From Chloroflexota bacterium (GTDB lineage Bacteria; Chloroflexota; Anaerolineae; Anaerolineales; VGOW01), in the NCBI GenBank assembly GCA_016197225.1, contig JACPWC010000013.1, positions 25,181-89,180 of the forward strand: a stretch of DNA of 64,000 nt. Direction: 5' to 3'. This document shows positions 50,478 to 59,629 of this stretch, one piece after another. The position numbers were made by a program, and so were the translations under genes. A model generated the notes under the pieces. It worked only from the letters and a program-made list of their open reading frames with translations. It searched no databases and was not told the origin of the DNA. Positions within the stretch are counted from its first letter, which is position 1. Each line of letters begins with the position of its first letter.

Positions 50478-51458
50478 ATGACATCTGGTATTCTACTAAC
50501 CAACATTGGCTCGCCCGACGCGCCAACGGCGAAAGCGCTTCGCCCCTACCTGGCCGAGTTTCTCGGCGACCCGCGCATCATCGAACTGCCGCGCTGGCTC
50601 TGGCTTCCGATCCTGCACAGCGTCATCCTTACCACGCGCCCGCGACGCTCGGCCCTCCTCTACCAAAACATCTGGACGGACTCCGGTTCGCCGTTATTGG
50701 CTATCGCCCAACAACAGGCGGCGGGCTTGCGTGAAAGGTTGGCGGCGCGTACGGGGTCATCCATTCAAGTGGCGATTGGAATGAGGTACGGCAATCCATC
50801 CATCGCCAGCAGTCTTCGTCAATTGCGCGACTCTGGCGTGAAGCGCATCCTTGTCTTTCCGCTGTTTCCACAATATTCGGCGGCCACGACAGCTTCCACA
50901 TTCGACGCTGTTTTCGCCGAGTTGAAAACGTGGCGCTGGATGCCGGAACTGCGGACAGTCAATCACTATCACGATCATCCGCGCTACATCGCGGCGCTGG
51001 CGAACAGCATCCGCGAATACTGGCAGGCGCACGGCAAAGCCGAGCGTCTTCTACTTTCGTTTCATGGCATCCCCAAAAGTTACTCGCTCGCCGGCGACCC
51101 TTACGCTGGCGAGTGCGAAATGACAGCCCGGCTCGTCGCCGCTCAACTCGGCTTGAAGGAGGGCGAGTGGCAGATGTCGTTTCAGTCGCGCTTTGGGCCA
51201 GTGGAGTGGCTACAGCCTTACACTGACAAGCTACTTGAAGAATGGGGCAAGAGAGGCGTGCGAAGCGTGGACGCGCTCTGCCCCGGTTTCGCCACCGACT
51301 GTTTGGAGACGATTGACGAGATTGGGCGCGAGGCAAGAGAGACGTTTGCGAAGGCCGGGGGTGGCCGCCTCAGCTACATCCCCGCCCTCAACGCCCGACC
51401 CGATCATCTCGATGCGCTGGCTGAGGTGGCGATGAGGCAGTTGGAGGGGTGGGTGTGA
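50478..51458 (+). CDS. hemH: Ferrochelatase
   Basis: 326 residues. GILLTNIGSPDAPTAKALRPYLAEFLGD at the N-terminus, VFPLFPQYSAATTAS, the metal-binding His in LLLSFHGIPKSY, GDPYAGEC, FQSRFGPVEWLQPYTD and CPGFATDCLETIDEI are all family marks. It inserts iron into porphyrin. ATG 50478 begins MTSGILLTNIGSP. A single isolated haem gene, divergent from the metal ATPase. Confidence 0.96.
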   Translation: MTSGILLTNIGSPDAPTAKALRPYLAEFLGDPRIIELPRWLWLPILHSVILTTRPRRSALLYQNIWTDSGSPLLAIAQQQAAGLRERLAARTGSSIQVAIGMRYGNPSIASSLRQLRDSGVKRILVFPLFPQYSAATTASTFDAVFAELKTWRWMPELRTVNHYHDHPRYIAALANSIREYWQAHGKAERLLLSFHGIPKSYSLAGDPYAGECEMTARLVAAQLGLKEGEWQMSFQSRFGPVEWLQPYTDKLLEEWGKRGVRSVDALCPGFATDCLETIDEIGREARETFAKAGGGRLSYIPALNARPDHLDALAEVAMRQLEGWV

Positions 51459-51475
51459 TTTGGAGAAAATGGGAC

Positions 51476-51545
51476 AACGAATGTTAATCGAATAAACGAA
51501 TGGCTTGCCGCCAACATTCGTTTGTTCGTTCCCTATTCGTTGACA
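51476..51545. repeat. AACGAATGTTAATCGAATAAACGAAT inverted repeat
   Basis: AACGAATGTTAATCGAATAAACGAATGG pairs imperfectly with CAACATTCGTTTGTTCGTTCCCTATTCGTTG downstream of hemH. The following ~120 bases to 51668 show nothing recognisable. Confidence 0.8.
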
Positions 51546-51668
51546 GAACACCTACGGCCATGTTTGGATTTGAGGGAGAGATGGGTAATTCGGGGCGGCA
51601 TGAGATGTCTTGTTGTGAAGCGCCAGCGGGGAGATCATTCCCCCCTGCCGACCGTACTTGGGTCACAC

Positions 51669-52310
51669 TTACAGACGTGAAAGGGATTTCTGAAATTCCT
51701 CTTCTTGACGTTTCATCTCTTCATTAGCGGCTTGAAGTATATCTGCATACTCTTGTTGAGGTACGTATGTATTTTCATTTTGGCCAAAAGCATCAATGAG
51801 CATATCGTAATCTTGCTCAGTCAACAAGCCACCGCTGAAAATTCTGCCGTTTTGCTGAAAGGTGGCATTAATTTGCCTGCCTTTTAGGCCCTGGCTTATG
51901 ACAGTTGCCTTTTCATAAGCAATCCCTGAGACACCACTTTGGCAATCATGCGCTCCATAACACAGGCAGGCATGTACCGCTAATCTATAAAGGTCGTCGA
52001 GTGCCTGACGGTAACTTGCTTCAGTGTGGCCTTTCTTCGCCTCCTTCGCCAGACTTCGTAGGCAGATGGCACAATCTCTGAAAGCGGCCGGTGTCGGAAG
52101 GGCCTTCCTGCTCAAAAGATAAGCGTCTCGATAGCGCTTGTTTTTCTTATAGGCTTTCGCGAGGCTACTATAGATGTAGTTCGTGTCCTCCCGTCTGGCT
52201 TTTGCCGCTTCGAGAGCCTGCTCGTATAGACGTTGCGCCTCAACGTAATCTTTCCGCTTATACGCCTCGTCACCTTGTTTCACGAGTTCTAGCGAGAAGT
52301 TCGGAGCCAT
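51669..52310 (-). CDS. TPR-repeat protein, unknown function
   Basis: 213 residues. Two TPR units are visible (SLELVKQGDEAYKRKDYVEAQRLYEQALEAAK and NYIYSSLAKAYKKNKRYRDAYLLSRKAL), then a less clear helical region and a charged C-terminal helix (EEMKRQEEEFQKSL). A strong AGGAGGTG ribosome site lies before ATG. Base composition is clearly more AT-rich than the surroundings. It is the second gene after 52329-52748 on the same strand, 18 bases apart. Confidence 0.7.
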   Translation of the reverse strand: MAPNFSLELVKQGDEAYKRKDYVEAQRLYEQALEAAKARREDTNYIYSSLAKAYKKNKRYRDAYLLSRKALPTPAAFRDCAICLRSLAKEAKKGHTEASYRQALDDLYRLAVHACLCYGAHDCQSGVSGIAYEKATVISQGLKGRQINATFQQNGRIFSGGLLTEQDYDMLIDAFGQNENTYVPQQEYADILQAANEEMKRQEEEFQKSLSRL

Positions 52311-52328
52311 TAGTTCACCTCCTGAAGT

Positions 52329-52748
52329 TCATGTGCGCAGTGGCCACTTCTTTGAGCGATATATTCGGCCTGTCGCGTCACGGGCCCATGCATAAAGAAT
52401 TTTTTGTGTTATTACCTCATCAAAGTTCGCGGAAGTCGTGTGCCTTTGATTTTGAGCAAGTTCCTTTGGTAAAGATGGGTCTGCGACAGTCGCCAGGTTT
52501 TCGTCTGATTTAGTATCAAGCCTGAAGCCGGACTCAACAACGGTAAGAGGCTCTTTCCCTATATTGACCATTATGATCTTGACCGTAGGCTGTGTAGTCG
52601 TTGAGCCAATCAAAAGGCCATAATTAGCCTCAACCTTCAAGTAGGGTCTGTTGAGTCTATACACGGTCACGTCCTTGAATAAATTCCACAGAATCGCGAT
52701 CGTTGAAAGAACGGCACCGTAAATGGCCAGGAACGTGGTTAGGTCCAT
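52329..52748 (-). CDS. Hypothetical membrane-anchored protein
   Basis: 139 residues: N-terminal helix (LTTFLAIYGAVLSTIAILWNLF), then a cytoplasmic or periplasmic beta domain (LKVEANYGLLIG... TVKIIMVNIGKEPLTVVESGF). The layout (helix, RPYL, 'MVNIGKEPLTV') resembles many small membrane-anchored proteins of defence or mobile islets, but no family is named. Operon with the TPR gene. Confidence 0.6.
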   Translation of the reverse strand: MDLTTFLAIYGAVLSTIAILWNLFKDVTVYRLNRPYLKVEANYGLLIGSTTTQPTVKIIMVNIGKEPLTVVESGFRLDTKSDENLATVADPSLPKELAQNQRHTTSANFDEVITQKILYAWARDATGRIYRSKKWPLRT

Positions 52749-52797
52749 TTAATTGTCCAATGGAGTGTGAAAGTATGAGAAAACGACGATCAGTACC

Positions 52798-53349
52798 ATG
52801 AGCACAGTTTGTGCTAGAATCGACAGCATGTTCAGTGGAAGTCCTGTTGATTTCATCTGGCTAGGTGCTACGGCAAGTCCTGGATTCAATCCGACGGATC
52901 CGCTAATTTACCCTTCGACCGAGCAACAGAAGAAGAACGCAAAGCATGCTATTAGTGGTGGCTCTGCAATTGGAAGTGGACTCTCTGCGGGTTCGTATGT
53001 AGGGAATGCCTCAGCCACTGAGTTCTTCGCAGGCGTTGATCTCACTAAACTGGTTTGGGACGTATGGACTCAAGGTTTTATCCTACATTCAAAGATGCCC
53101 CAGTACCTTCCATCTTTGTTCTTAACCACCACCTCCCTGCTTGGTGGTCGCACGGTCAATGGTAGTCCACTTGTCTATTCCGGCTTCCGGGCAGTACGGC
53201 CGGATTGCGCCAGCCGCCTCCATTACTTCGCCGATACAATTGACCCGAACGTAGATGACAGGGTGGAATGCCCACAGTGTCGTAGTTTTTACTCCGCCAT
53301 GGCAATTCCTCGTTACTGCGACTGTGGTTATTCTTTAGCCACTTGGTAA
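52798..53349 (+). CDS. Hypothetical protein with C-terminal zinc-ribbon-like Cys cluster
   Basis: 183 residues (or 173 from ATG 52828, which would put TAGAAT at about 52813 as a -10). The last ~30 residues (CPQCRSFYSAMAIPRYCDCGY) contain a CxxC...CxC knuckle, probably zinc-binding. The middle region is Gly/Ser-rich with one possible hydrophobic stretch. Not recognised. AT-rich like its neighbours. Confidence 0.5.
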   Translation: MSTVCARIDSMFSGSPVDFIWLGATASPGFNPTDPLIYPSTEQQKKNAKHAISGGSAIGSGLSAGSYVGNASATEFFAGVDLTKLVWDVWTQGFILHSKMPQYLPSLFLTTTSLLGGRTVNGSPLVYSGFRAVRPDCASRLHYFADTIDPNVDDRVECPQCRSFYSAMAIPRYCDCGYSLATW

Positions 53350-53428
53350 TACTTCCCCACAATTGCAATTCAGGTAAACCCCGTCTGGCTGGAAGCACGA
53401 TCCTGTGCCCGATTTTACACTCTTCATC

Positions 53429-54262
53429 TCACGCCATTATCGCCACCATCCCCAAAACCCCAGCCCCCAACTCCTTGTTGCCCTCAATCTGCACCTGAGC
53501 CAGCGCGGCGTCTTGGCTCAAGCCTTTGGTAAACAGCCGCCAGGCCGTGTCCTGGCTCAGGCTCACTATTGAAACAGCGGCGGGATGTTGGCCCGAATAC
53601 AAGCGCCACACGCCGCTCTGCCTGAGCAATGACCACTCGCCGCCTGCCTCGCCGAGAATGTTGAACGAGAGAGCCGTGCCTTCACTCGCCGCTACGTCCC
53701 GATAAGTATGCGGCAGGGCGCGCATGAAAGCATCCAAGACCGGGAACAGCCATTTGCGCTTTGAGAGAACAGGTTGGCCCACAGCTTCGCGGATGTGCTG
53801 TTGATGAAGCCATTTTTCGGTGTACTCGCGGGCAATGTCGAACCAGTTGGGCGATTGCTCTTCGCCCGCCCAGGCCACCTCAATTCTGGCCGGCTCGTCA
53901 GCCTTAAGACTCTTGAAGTAGTCATATAAACGCCGATCGGCGAGATCAAGAAACTCGATTAACAGGTTTGGGCTGATGCGCCTGGCCGCCTTGACCCATT
54001 CGTCGTTGCTTTGATTGATAAAGCTCACAAGCTCGTCATAGGTTTTGACAGAGGATTCGGCCTGCAAAGAATCGTCTCGGGTATTCCACAACCGGCCAAC
54101 ACCGCCGCCGAGTAAATGAGCGGCCACATCTTTCACCGACCAGCCAGTGCAAACCGTTGGCCTGCGCCACTCGTCGGCGGCCAGGCCTTTGAGCACGGCC
54201 AGCAGTTCAGCGCCAAGTTGGGGGAACAATTCGACGGTCGCAACAGGTTCCAACGGGTGCAT
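53429..54262 (-). CDS. DinB-like / mycothiol-dependent maleylpyruvate isomerase-family protein
   Basis: 277 residues. LGAELLAVLKGLAADEWRRPTVCTGWSVKDVAAHLLGG is the start of the MDMPI/DinB fold, with metal-binding His in AAHLLG and KWLHQQHIREAVG. A C-terminal SCP2-like region follows (WSLLRQSGVWRLYSG). Family members are thiol- or metal-dependent transferases, mostly uncharacterised. Mycothiol is not expected outside Actinobacteria, so the thiol partner is unknown. Confidence 0.75.
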   Translation of the reverse strand: MHPLEPVATVELFPQLGAELLAVLKGLAADEWRRPTVCTGWSVKDVAAHLLGGGVGRLWNTRDDSLQAESSVKTYDELVSFINQSNDEWVKAARRISPNLLIEFLDLADRRLYDYFKSLKADEPARIEVAWAGEEQSPNWFDIAREYTEKWLHQQHIREAVGQPVLSKRKWLFPVLDAFMRALPHTYRDVAASEGTALSFNILGEAGGEWSLLRQSGVWRLYSGQHPAAVSIVSLSQDTAWRLFTKGLSQDAALAQVQIEGNKELGAGVLGMVAIMA

Positions 54263-54292
54263 GCGCAGATTCTACCCTACATCTTCATCGGC

Positions 54293-54298
54293 TATAAT
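54293..54298 (+). promoter_or_regulatory. Possible -10 box (TATAAT) of the MATE gene
   Basis: A perfect TATAAT lies 13 bases before ATG 54312, implying a nearly leaderless transcript. No convincing -35 was seen. Confidence 0.4.
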
Positions 54299-54311
54299 GC
54301 CCATCCCACTT

Positions 54312-55655
54312 ATGACTCGTCTTCTCGAAAAACCTGTTGAGGTCGCATCCGGTGCAATGACCCGTCGCGTGCTCAACCTGGCCTGGCCGTCGGTGGCCGA
54401 GCAATCGCTCATCACCCTCGTCGGCCTGGTAGACACGTACATCGTCGGCCACCTCGGCGCGGAGGCAATTGCCGGTGTGGGCCTGGGCGGGCAAATTTTG
54501 AATCTGATCGCGGCCCTGTTCGGGGCGTTGGGCATCGGAGCCACCGCCGTGGTCGCCCGTTCCATCGGCGCTCGCAACCGCGACGAAGCCGCCGCCGTTG
54601 CCGGGCAAGGCGTTCTCATTGCGCTTGCCATCGGCCTGCTCTCGTCGGGAATCGCGTTTGCCTTCGCCCGGCCCATCATCACCCTGTTCGGTGGCGCGCC
54701 GGGCGTGGTGGTGCAAGGCACAGCCTGGTTGCGCGCCGCCGGGCCGTCGTTCGCTCTCATGGGCCTGATGCTGGTGGGCAACGCCATCATGCGCGGCGCA
54801 GGCGATACCCGCACGCCGTTGTTGGTCATGATTGCTTCCAACGTGATTAACGTCGTCACCGCCTGGACTCTCACCCGAGGGATGGGTATGGGCGTGATCG
54901 GAGCCGGGATCGGGGTGACGGTGGGACACTTGATCGGCGGCTTGCTCGTCCTGATCATCCTGTTCAGCCGCCGTTACTCGTTGTCGCTTTCTAATCTCCA
55001 ACCTGATCTGGCTTACATCGAGCGCATTCTCAACGTGGGGCTTCCGGCGGGCGGCGAGCAGATTATTTTGCAGTTAGCCCTGAGCTATCAAGCTGCCCTG
55101 ATCTCGGTCTTTGGCACGGCGGCTTACGCCGCCCACCAGATTGCGATTCGAGTCACGGCGCTTTCGTATTTGCCCGGCTGGGGCTTTAGCGTGGCAACCA
55201 CCACGCTGGTTGGACAGGAGCTTGGCGCAAAGAACCCGGACGGCGCGCGCGAGGCCGTTTCCGTCGCCCGCCGCTTTTCTCTGCTGGTCATGGCCGGCAT
55301 GGGCGTGGCCCTCTTCCTCTTCGCCGAACCCATTGTCCGCATCTTCACCCCTGATCCGGAAGTGATTCGCGCCGGGGCGTGGGCAATTCGTGTGGCCGCC
55401 TTCATCCAGCCCCTCATGTCGCAATCCTTCATTTATGGCGGCGCTCTGCGCGGCGCGGGCGACACGCGCTCGACGATGGTCATTACCATGTCAACTGTGT
55501 GGGGCCTGCGCATCCTCGCCACCTACCTGCTCGGCTATCGTCTGGGCCTGGGCCTGGTCGGTGCCTGGCTGTCCGTCGGCCTGGATTTTGCCTTCCGCTG
55601 GATGCTTTTTGCCCTTCGCTTTCGCACCGGTAAGTGGGCGCTGTTGAGAGTGTAG
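54312..55655 (+). CDS. MATE-family multidrug/toxin efflux transporter
   Basis: 447 residues from ATG 54312; the frame upstream overlaps the opposite-strand gene and has no family match. Twelve helices in two MatE halves: LNLAWPSVAEQSLITLVGLVDTYIVGHLGAEAIAGVGLGGQ, GNAIMRGAGDTRTPLL and the matching second-half GALRGAGDTRSTMVI. An NorM/DinF-type Na+ or H+ antiporter. It precedes an ABC exporter pair, so the area may be an efflux locus. Confidence 0.92.
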   Translation: MTRLLEKPVEVASGAMTRRVLNLAWPSVAEQSLITLVGLVDTYIVGHLGAEAIAGVGLGGQILNLIAALFGALGIGATAVVARSIGARNRDEAAAVAGQGVLIALAIGLLSSGIAFAFARPIITLFGGAPGVVVQGTAWLRAAGPSFALMGLMLVGNAIMRGAGDTRTPLLVMIASNVINVVTAWTLTRGMGMGVIGAGIGVTVGHLIGGLLVLIILFSRRYSLSLSNLQPDLAYIERILNVGLPAGGEQIILQLALSYQAALISVFGTAAYAAHQIAIRVTALSYLPGWGFSVATTTLVGQELGAKNPDGAREAVSVARRFSLLVMAGMGVALFLFAEPIVRIFTPDPEVIRAGAWAIRVAAFIQPLMSQSFIYGGALRGAGDTRSTMVITMSTVWGLRILATYLLGYRLGLGLVGAWLSVGLDFAFRWMLFALRFRTGKWALLRV

Positions 55656-55749
55656 CGGCGCGTGTGCAGAACACAGAACAACTTAAGACCAAAGGTGATG
55701 GGCGGATTAGAAAGCCCGACCAACCACAATCTCCGCTTCTAAACATGAC

Positions 55750-55788
55750 CTCCCCTTCCCCCTGTCTCCTTGTCTCCCTGTCTACTTC
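55750..55788. repeat. Pyrimidine-rich CCCTGTCTCCTTGTCTCC spacer
   Basis: Low-complexity CCTGTCTCCTTGTCTCCCTGTCTAC lies directly before ATG 55789 and resembles the CTTGTCACCCTGTCACC stretch found inside trpG. Confidence 0.6.
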
Positions 55789-57738
55789 ATGAAAATCCTT
55801 CTCCGCCTCCTCACCTCCCTCCGTCCCTACCGCTGGCAAGTCCTGGGCCTGCTGGTCTGTCTGCTGGTGGTCACAGCGGCCTCACTCGTCACGCCCTCCA
55901 TCATCCGGTCTGTCATTGACGACGGCATTGCCCAAAATAATGCCAGCGCCATGCTCTCTGCCGGGCTGACCATCGTCGGCGTCGGTTTAATCCGTTCCGC
56001 GTTCAACTTTGCCAAGCGCTACCTCGGCGAGTGGCTGATCAACCGGACGGGCTACGATTATCGCAACGCCCTCTACGACAAAATCCAACGCCTCTCGTTC
56101 GGCTACCACGACCAGGCCCAGACCGGCCAACTGATGAGCCGTTGCACCGAAGACGTGAGCGCCCTCTCGCGCTTCGTCGGCCAGGGCGCGGTGGAGCTGA
56201 TCAACGTCGCCATGTTGCTGGCCGGCATCATCTTCCTCCTCTTTCGTGAGAACGTGGCCCTGACGCTCATCGGGCTGGGGCCGCTGATCGTGCTGGCCGG
56301 GTTGACATACTATCTCGGCAACATGCTCGGCCCGCTCTTCCTCAAAGTGGATCAGGCTCTGGGCGACATCTCGTCGGCCTTGCAGGAGAACCTTTCGGGC
56401 GCGCAGGTTGTGCGCGCCTTCGCCCGCGAAGACTTCGAGAAGGAAAAGTTCGCCCTGTCGAATCGCAACCTGTTCAACGCCCGAGTCAAAATCGTCGGCA
56501 CGTGGGGCTTCTTCATGCCCACGATGACGGTTCTGGTGATGGCCTCCACCGCCCTCATTCTCTGGTTCGGCGGCAACCGGGTGGTAGGCCGGACTCTGAC
56601 CCTGGGCGACCTGGTGGCTTTCAATGCTTATCTGATCCTGCTGGCCGCGCCGGTCGGCCAACTGGCTTTTGTGGTCAACTCGGCCAGCGAGGCCGTGGCC
56701 GGCGGCCAGCGCATCTTTGAGATTCTTGATCTGCCGGAAGAGATTGCCTCGCCGGTCAACGCCAGGCAACTGCCGCCCCTCGGTGGCCGCGTCACCTTTG
56801 AGTCCGTTTCTTTTTCGTATCGCGGCGAGCGTCGGGCTTTGCACGATGTCTCGTTTGAGGCCCAGCCGAATCAAGTCATCGCCCTCATCGGGCCAACCGG
56901 TTCTGGCAAGACCAGCCTGATCAACCTCATCCCCCGTTTTTACGACGCCACCGCCGGTCGGGTGCTGGTGGACGGCTACGACGTGCGTCTCTCCAACCTC
57001 AAATCTCTAAGATCACAAATTGGAATTGTTCTTCAAACCTCTCTCCTGTTTTCGACCACCATCCGCGAAAACATTGCTTATGGCCGGCTCGACGCAACTG
57101 AAGAGGAAGTGGTGGCCGCCGCCAAAGCCGCCCGTGCCCATGACTTTATTCTGTCATTCCCCGACGGTTATAACACTGCCGTCGGCGAGCGTGGGGTGAC
57201 GCTTTCCGGCGGCCAGCGTCAGCGGGTGGCCATTGCCCGCGCCCTGCTCATGAACCCGCGCATCCTGATCCTCGACGACTCGACTTCGAGCGTGGACACG
57301 CAAACCGAGCATCTCATTCAGCAAGCCCTGGCCGAACTGATGAAGGGCCGCACCACCTTCGTCATCGCCCAGCGCCTTTCCACCGTCAAACGCGCCGACC
57401 AGATTTTTGTGCTGGACGGAGGCCGCATCGTCCAACGCGGCACACATGACTCACTACTGGCTGAAGGCGGCCTCTACAAAGAAATCTACGATTTGCAGTT
57501 GAAGGACCAGGAGAAGTTCCGCAAAGAGATGTTGTTCCTGGACGCATTGCCCGAAACCGTAAGGGCAATTCACGCATTGCCCGAAACCGTAGGGGCACTT
57601 CATGAATTGCCCGAAACTGTAGGCATGTGCATGTCGCGCGACGGGTCGATGTTGGTGCCGCCGTCGAAGGCGAAGTCGAGCGTGCGTCCGCCGAGCTTCG
57701 TCGCGCGCATGCGCGGCTGGTTGCCGGCGGCGCAGTAG
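55789..57738 (+). CDS. ABC exporter half-transporter with degenerate catalytic site
   Basis: Six-helix membrane domain plus nucleotide-binding domain, MsbA/BmrC-type. Walker A GPTGSGKTS, signature LSGGQRQRV, but Walker B ends LILDDSTSSVD (Asp where Glu is catalytic) and the H-loop reads IAQRLST (Gln for His). This is the pattern of the degenerate subunit of heterodimeric exporters such as TM287/288. The family normally ends near residue 585. Here three 30-base repeats (LPETV units) and ~36 residues from foreign sequence extend it to 649. Confidence 0.9.
   Translation: MKILLRLLTSLRPYRWQVLGLLVCLLVVTAASLVTPSIIRSVIDDGIAQNNASAMLSAGLTIVGVGLIRSAFNFAKRYLGEWLINRTGYDYRNALYDKIQRLSFGYHDQAQTGQLMSRCTEDVSALSRFVGQGAVELINVAMLLAGIIFLLFRENVALTLIGLGPLIVLAGLTYYLGNMLGPLFLKVDQALGDISSALQENLSGAQVVRAFAREDFEKEKFALSNRNLFNARVKIVGTWGFFMPTMTVLVMASTALILWFGGNRVVGRTLTLGDLVAFNAYLILLAAPVGQLAFVVNSASEAVAGGQRIFEILDLPEEIASPVNARQLPPLGGRVTFESVSFSYRGERRALHDVSFEAQPNQVIALIGPTGSGKTSLINLIPRFYDATAGRVLVDGYDVRLSNLKSLRSQIGIVLQTSLLFSTTIRENIAYGRLDATEEEVVAAAKAARAHDFILSFPDGYNTAVGERGVTLSGGQRQRVAIARALLMNPRILILDDSTSSVDTQTEHLIQQALAELMKGRTTFVIAQRLSTVKRADQIFVLDGGRIVQRGTHDSLLAEGGLYKEIYDLQLKDQEKFRKEMLFLDALPETVRAIHALPETVGALHELPETVGMCMSRDGSMLVPPSKAKSSVRPPSFVARMRGWLPAAQ
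57541..57621. repeat. 30-bp tandem repeat, GCATTGCCCGAAACCGTAGGG, inside the ABC exporter gene
   Basis: Three copies begin at 57541, 57571 and 57601, each coding for (D/H)xLPETVxAx. They resemble a GGGGCAATTC... GAATTGCCC dispersed palindrome. The third copy is cut at GTAGG where foreign sequence begins. Confidence 0.85.
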
Positions 57739-57800
57739 TGCGTGAGCACGAGATCGTGGCCGTCGCGGTGATAGACGGTGACCATCTCCTCGGCGGTGAC
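57622..57800 (-). pseudogene. Antisense fragment of an unrelated conserved gene
   Basis: Read on the minus strand, this ~175-base stretch encodes EEMVTVYHRDG, LVLTHYCAAGNQPRMRA, GRTLDFAFDGGTN and SRDMHM without a start or stop of its own. From memory, that pattern belongs to a family of conserved bacterial proteins (DUF1579-like/calycin-like). It lies exactly at the junction of the two ABC exporter genes, and both exporter frames run into it. Insertion or chimeric assembly. Confidence 0.7.
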
Positions 57801-59606
57801 GACGATACGATTCTGGGCAAAGCCTACGACCCCAAAATCGCGGGCCGTCTGTTCGCCTACATCCGGCCTTACGGCCAGCAACTGCTGGTTGCGCTAACGC
57901 TGATGACGGTTGCCACGATCATGAACGTCTCCGGGCCGTACCTGATCAAAGTGGCGCTCGACGAAGGCGTGACAAAAGGCGACCTTGCGACCCTCGGTCA
58001 GACCGTCGGGCTGTATGTGTTGGCCGCGATCGTTATGTGGGTTTGCACTTACATTCGCGTTCGCATCATGGCTGTGGCCGGGCAGAGCATCATCTACGAC
58101 TTGCGGCGCGAGTTATTCGATCACCTGCAAACCCTTTCGCTCGGCTTCTACAGCCGCTATGCCGTCGGGCGCATCGTCTCGCGCGTCATCAACGACGTGA
58201 ACGTGATTCGCGAGTTCATCGTCTGGGCCATCACTGCCGTCACCCGCGACCTCTTCGACCTGGTCGGCATCACCGTTGCCATGCTCGTCATCAACTGGCG
58301 GCTGGCCCTGTTCGCCTTCTGCGTTTTGCTGCTCATGGCCGTCGCCACCGAGCTTTTCCGCCGCCGCGCCCGCGAGAGCTACCGGCAGGTGCGCTCGGCC
58401 ATCGGCTGGGTGAACGCGGTGCTCAACGAAAACATCGTCGGCGTGCGGGTGGTGCAATCGTTCTCGCGCGAAGATCGCAACTATCAGACCTTTGCCGACG
58501 ACGTGAACGGCAACAACCTGCGGGTCAACAACCGGGCCGCTCTCATCACCTCCATCTTTTTCCCGTCGGTGGACTTCATCGGCAGTCTGGCGCTGGGGCT
58601 GGTGGTGTGGCTGGGCGGGCTGGCCGCCCTGCAGGTTAGCGGCTTTGCCTTCATCAGCGGCGGCGAAGAACTGACCGCCGGAACGTTGTTCGCCTTTGCC
58701 ATGTATATTGACCGATTCTTCGATCCGATTCGCGATCTCTCGCAACGCTACAACACCTTTCAGGCGACGATGGTCGGCGGCGAACGAATCTTTGAACTGC
58801 TCGACACGCCCATCGAAGTGAAAGATGCGCCGGAGGCAAAGGTGATGCCGCCGATTAAAGGGGAAGTGGTCTTTGACAACGTCAGCTTCCTCTACGAAAC
58901 CGACGGCCAAACCATCCTCACCGGCCTCAACCTGCGAGTCGCCGCCGGTCAAACCGTTGCCCTGGTCGGCGAAACCGGCGCCGGCAAATCAACCCTGGTC
59001 AAGCTGGTCAGCCGCTTCTACGATGTCACCCCGCAGGGGGGCGCAGTGACGATTGACGGCCTTGACGTTCGCAGTGTCACCCAAAACTCGCTGCGACGGC
59101 AGATGGGCGTGGTTCTGCAAGACCCGTTTCTGTTCGCAGGCACGGTCGCCGACAACATTCGCTACGGCTCGCTCGGAGCATCAGATGTTGAAATTGAGGA
59201 GGCGGCCAAAGCCGTTGGCGCGCACGAGTTCATCACGGCGCTTGACCAGGGTTACGACACAAAAGTCGGCGAGGGCGGCGCGATCCTCTCCGGCGGCCAG
59301 CGGCAGCTGATCTCCTTCGCCCGCGCCCTGCTCGCCGACCCGCGCATTTTGATCCTGGACGAAGCCACCTCCAGCGTGGACACCCAGACCGAGCGTATTA
59401 TTCAAATTGCGCTGGAGCGCCTGCTCAAAGGCCGCACCTCATTTGTGATCGCTCATCGCCTGTCCACCATCACCCGCGCCGACAAGATTGTGGTCATGGA
59501 TCGCGGTCGCATTGTCGAAGAAGGCACACACGCCGAACTGCTGGAGCGGCGTGGGCGGTATTTTGAGCTGTATACGATGGCGTTTGCGGAAGCGGCGCGC
59601 TCCTGA
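57627..59606 (+). CDS. ABC exporter half-transporter with intact catalytic site
   Basis: From about residue 61 (TILGKAYDPKIAGRLFAYIRPYGQQL, base 57807) to the end it is a standard half-exporter: Walker A GETGAGKSTL, LSGGQRQLI, Walker B LILDEATSSVD with catalytic Glu, H-loop IAHRLSTI. Together with the upstream degenerate partner it forms a heterodimeric exporter. The native start is not visible; the open frame continues upstream through the foreign antisense fragment to GTG 57627. No credible ribosome site precedes it, so the true N-terminus is uncertain. Confidence 0.88.
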   Translation: MHVARRVDVGAAVEGEVERASAELRRAHARLVAGGAVVREHEIVAVAVIDGDHLLGGDDDTILGKAYDPKIAGRLFAYIRPYGQQLLVALTLMTVATIMNVSGPYLIKVALDEGVTKGDLATLGQTVGLYVLAAIVMWVCTYIRVRIMAVAGQSIIYDLRRELFDHLQTLSLGFYSRYAVGRIVSRVINDVNVIREFIVWAITAVTRDLFDLVGITVAMLVINWRLALFAFCVLLLMAVATELFRRRARESYRQVRSAIGWVNAVLNENIVGVRVVQSFSREDRNYQTFADDVNGNNLRVNNRAALITSIFFPSVDFIGSLALGLVVWLGGLAALQVSGFAFISGGEELTAGTLFAFAMYIDRFFDPIRDLSQRYNTFQATMVGGERIFELLDTPIEVKDAPEAKVMPPIKGEVVFDNVSFLYETDGQTILTGLNLRVAAGQTVALVGETGAGKSTLVKLVSRFYDVTPQGGAVTIDGLDVRSVTQNSLRRQMGVVLQDPFLFAGTVADNIRYGSLGASDVEIEEAAKAVGAHEFITALDQGYDTKVGEGGAILSGGQRQLISFARALLADPRILILDEATSSVDTQTERIIQIALERLLKGRTSFVIAHRLSTITRADKIVVMDRGRIVEEGTHAELLERRGRYFELYTMAFAEAARS

Positions 59607-59629
59607 AATTTGCGATATACTCAGCACTC

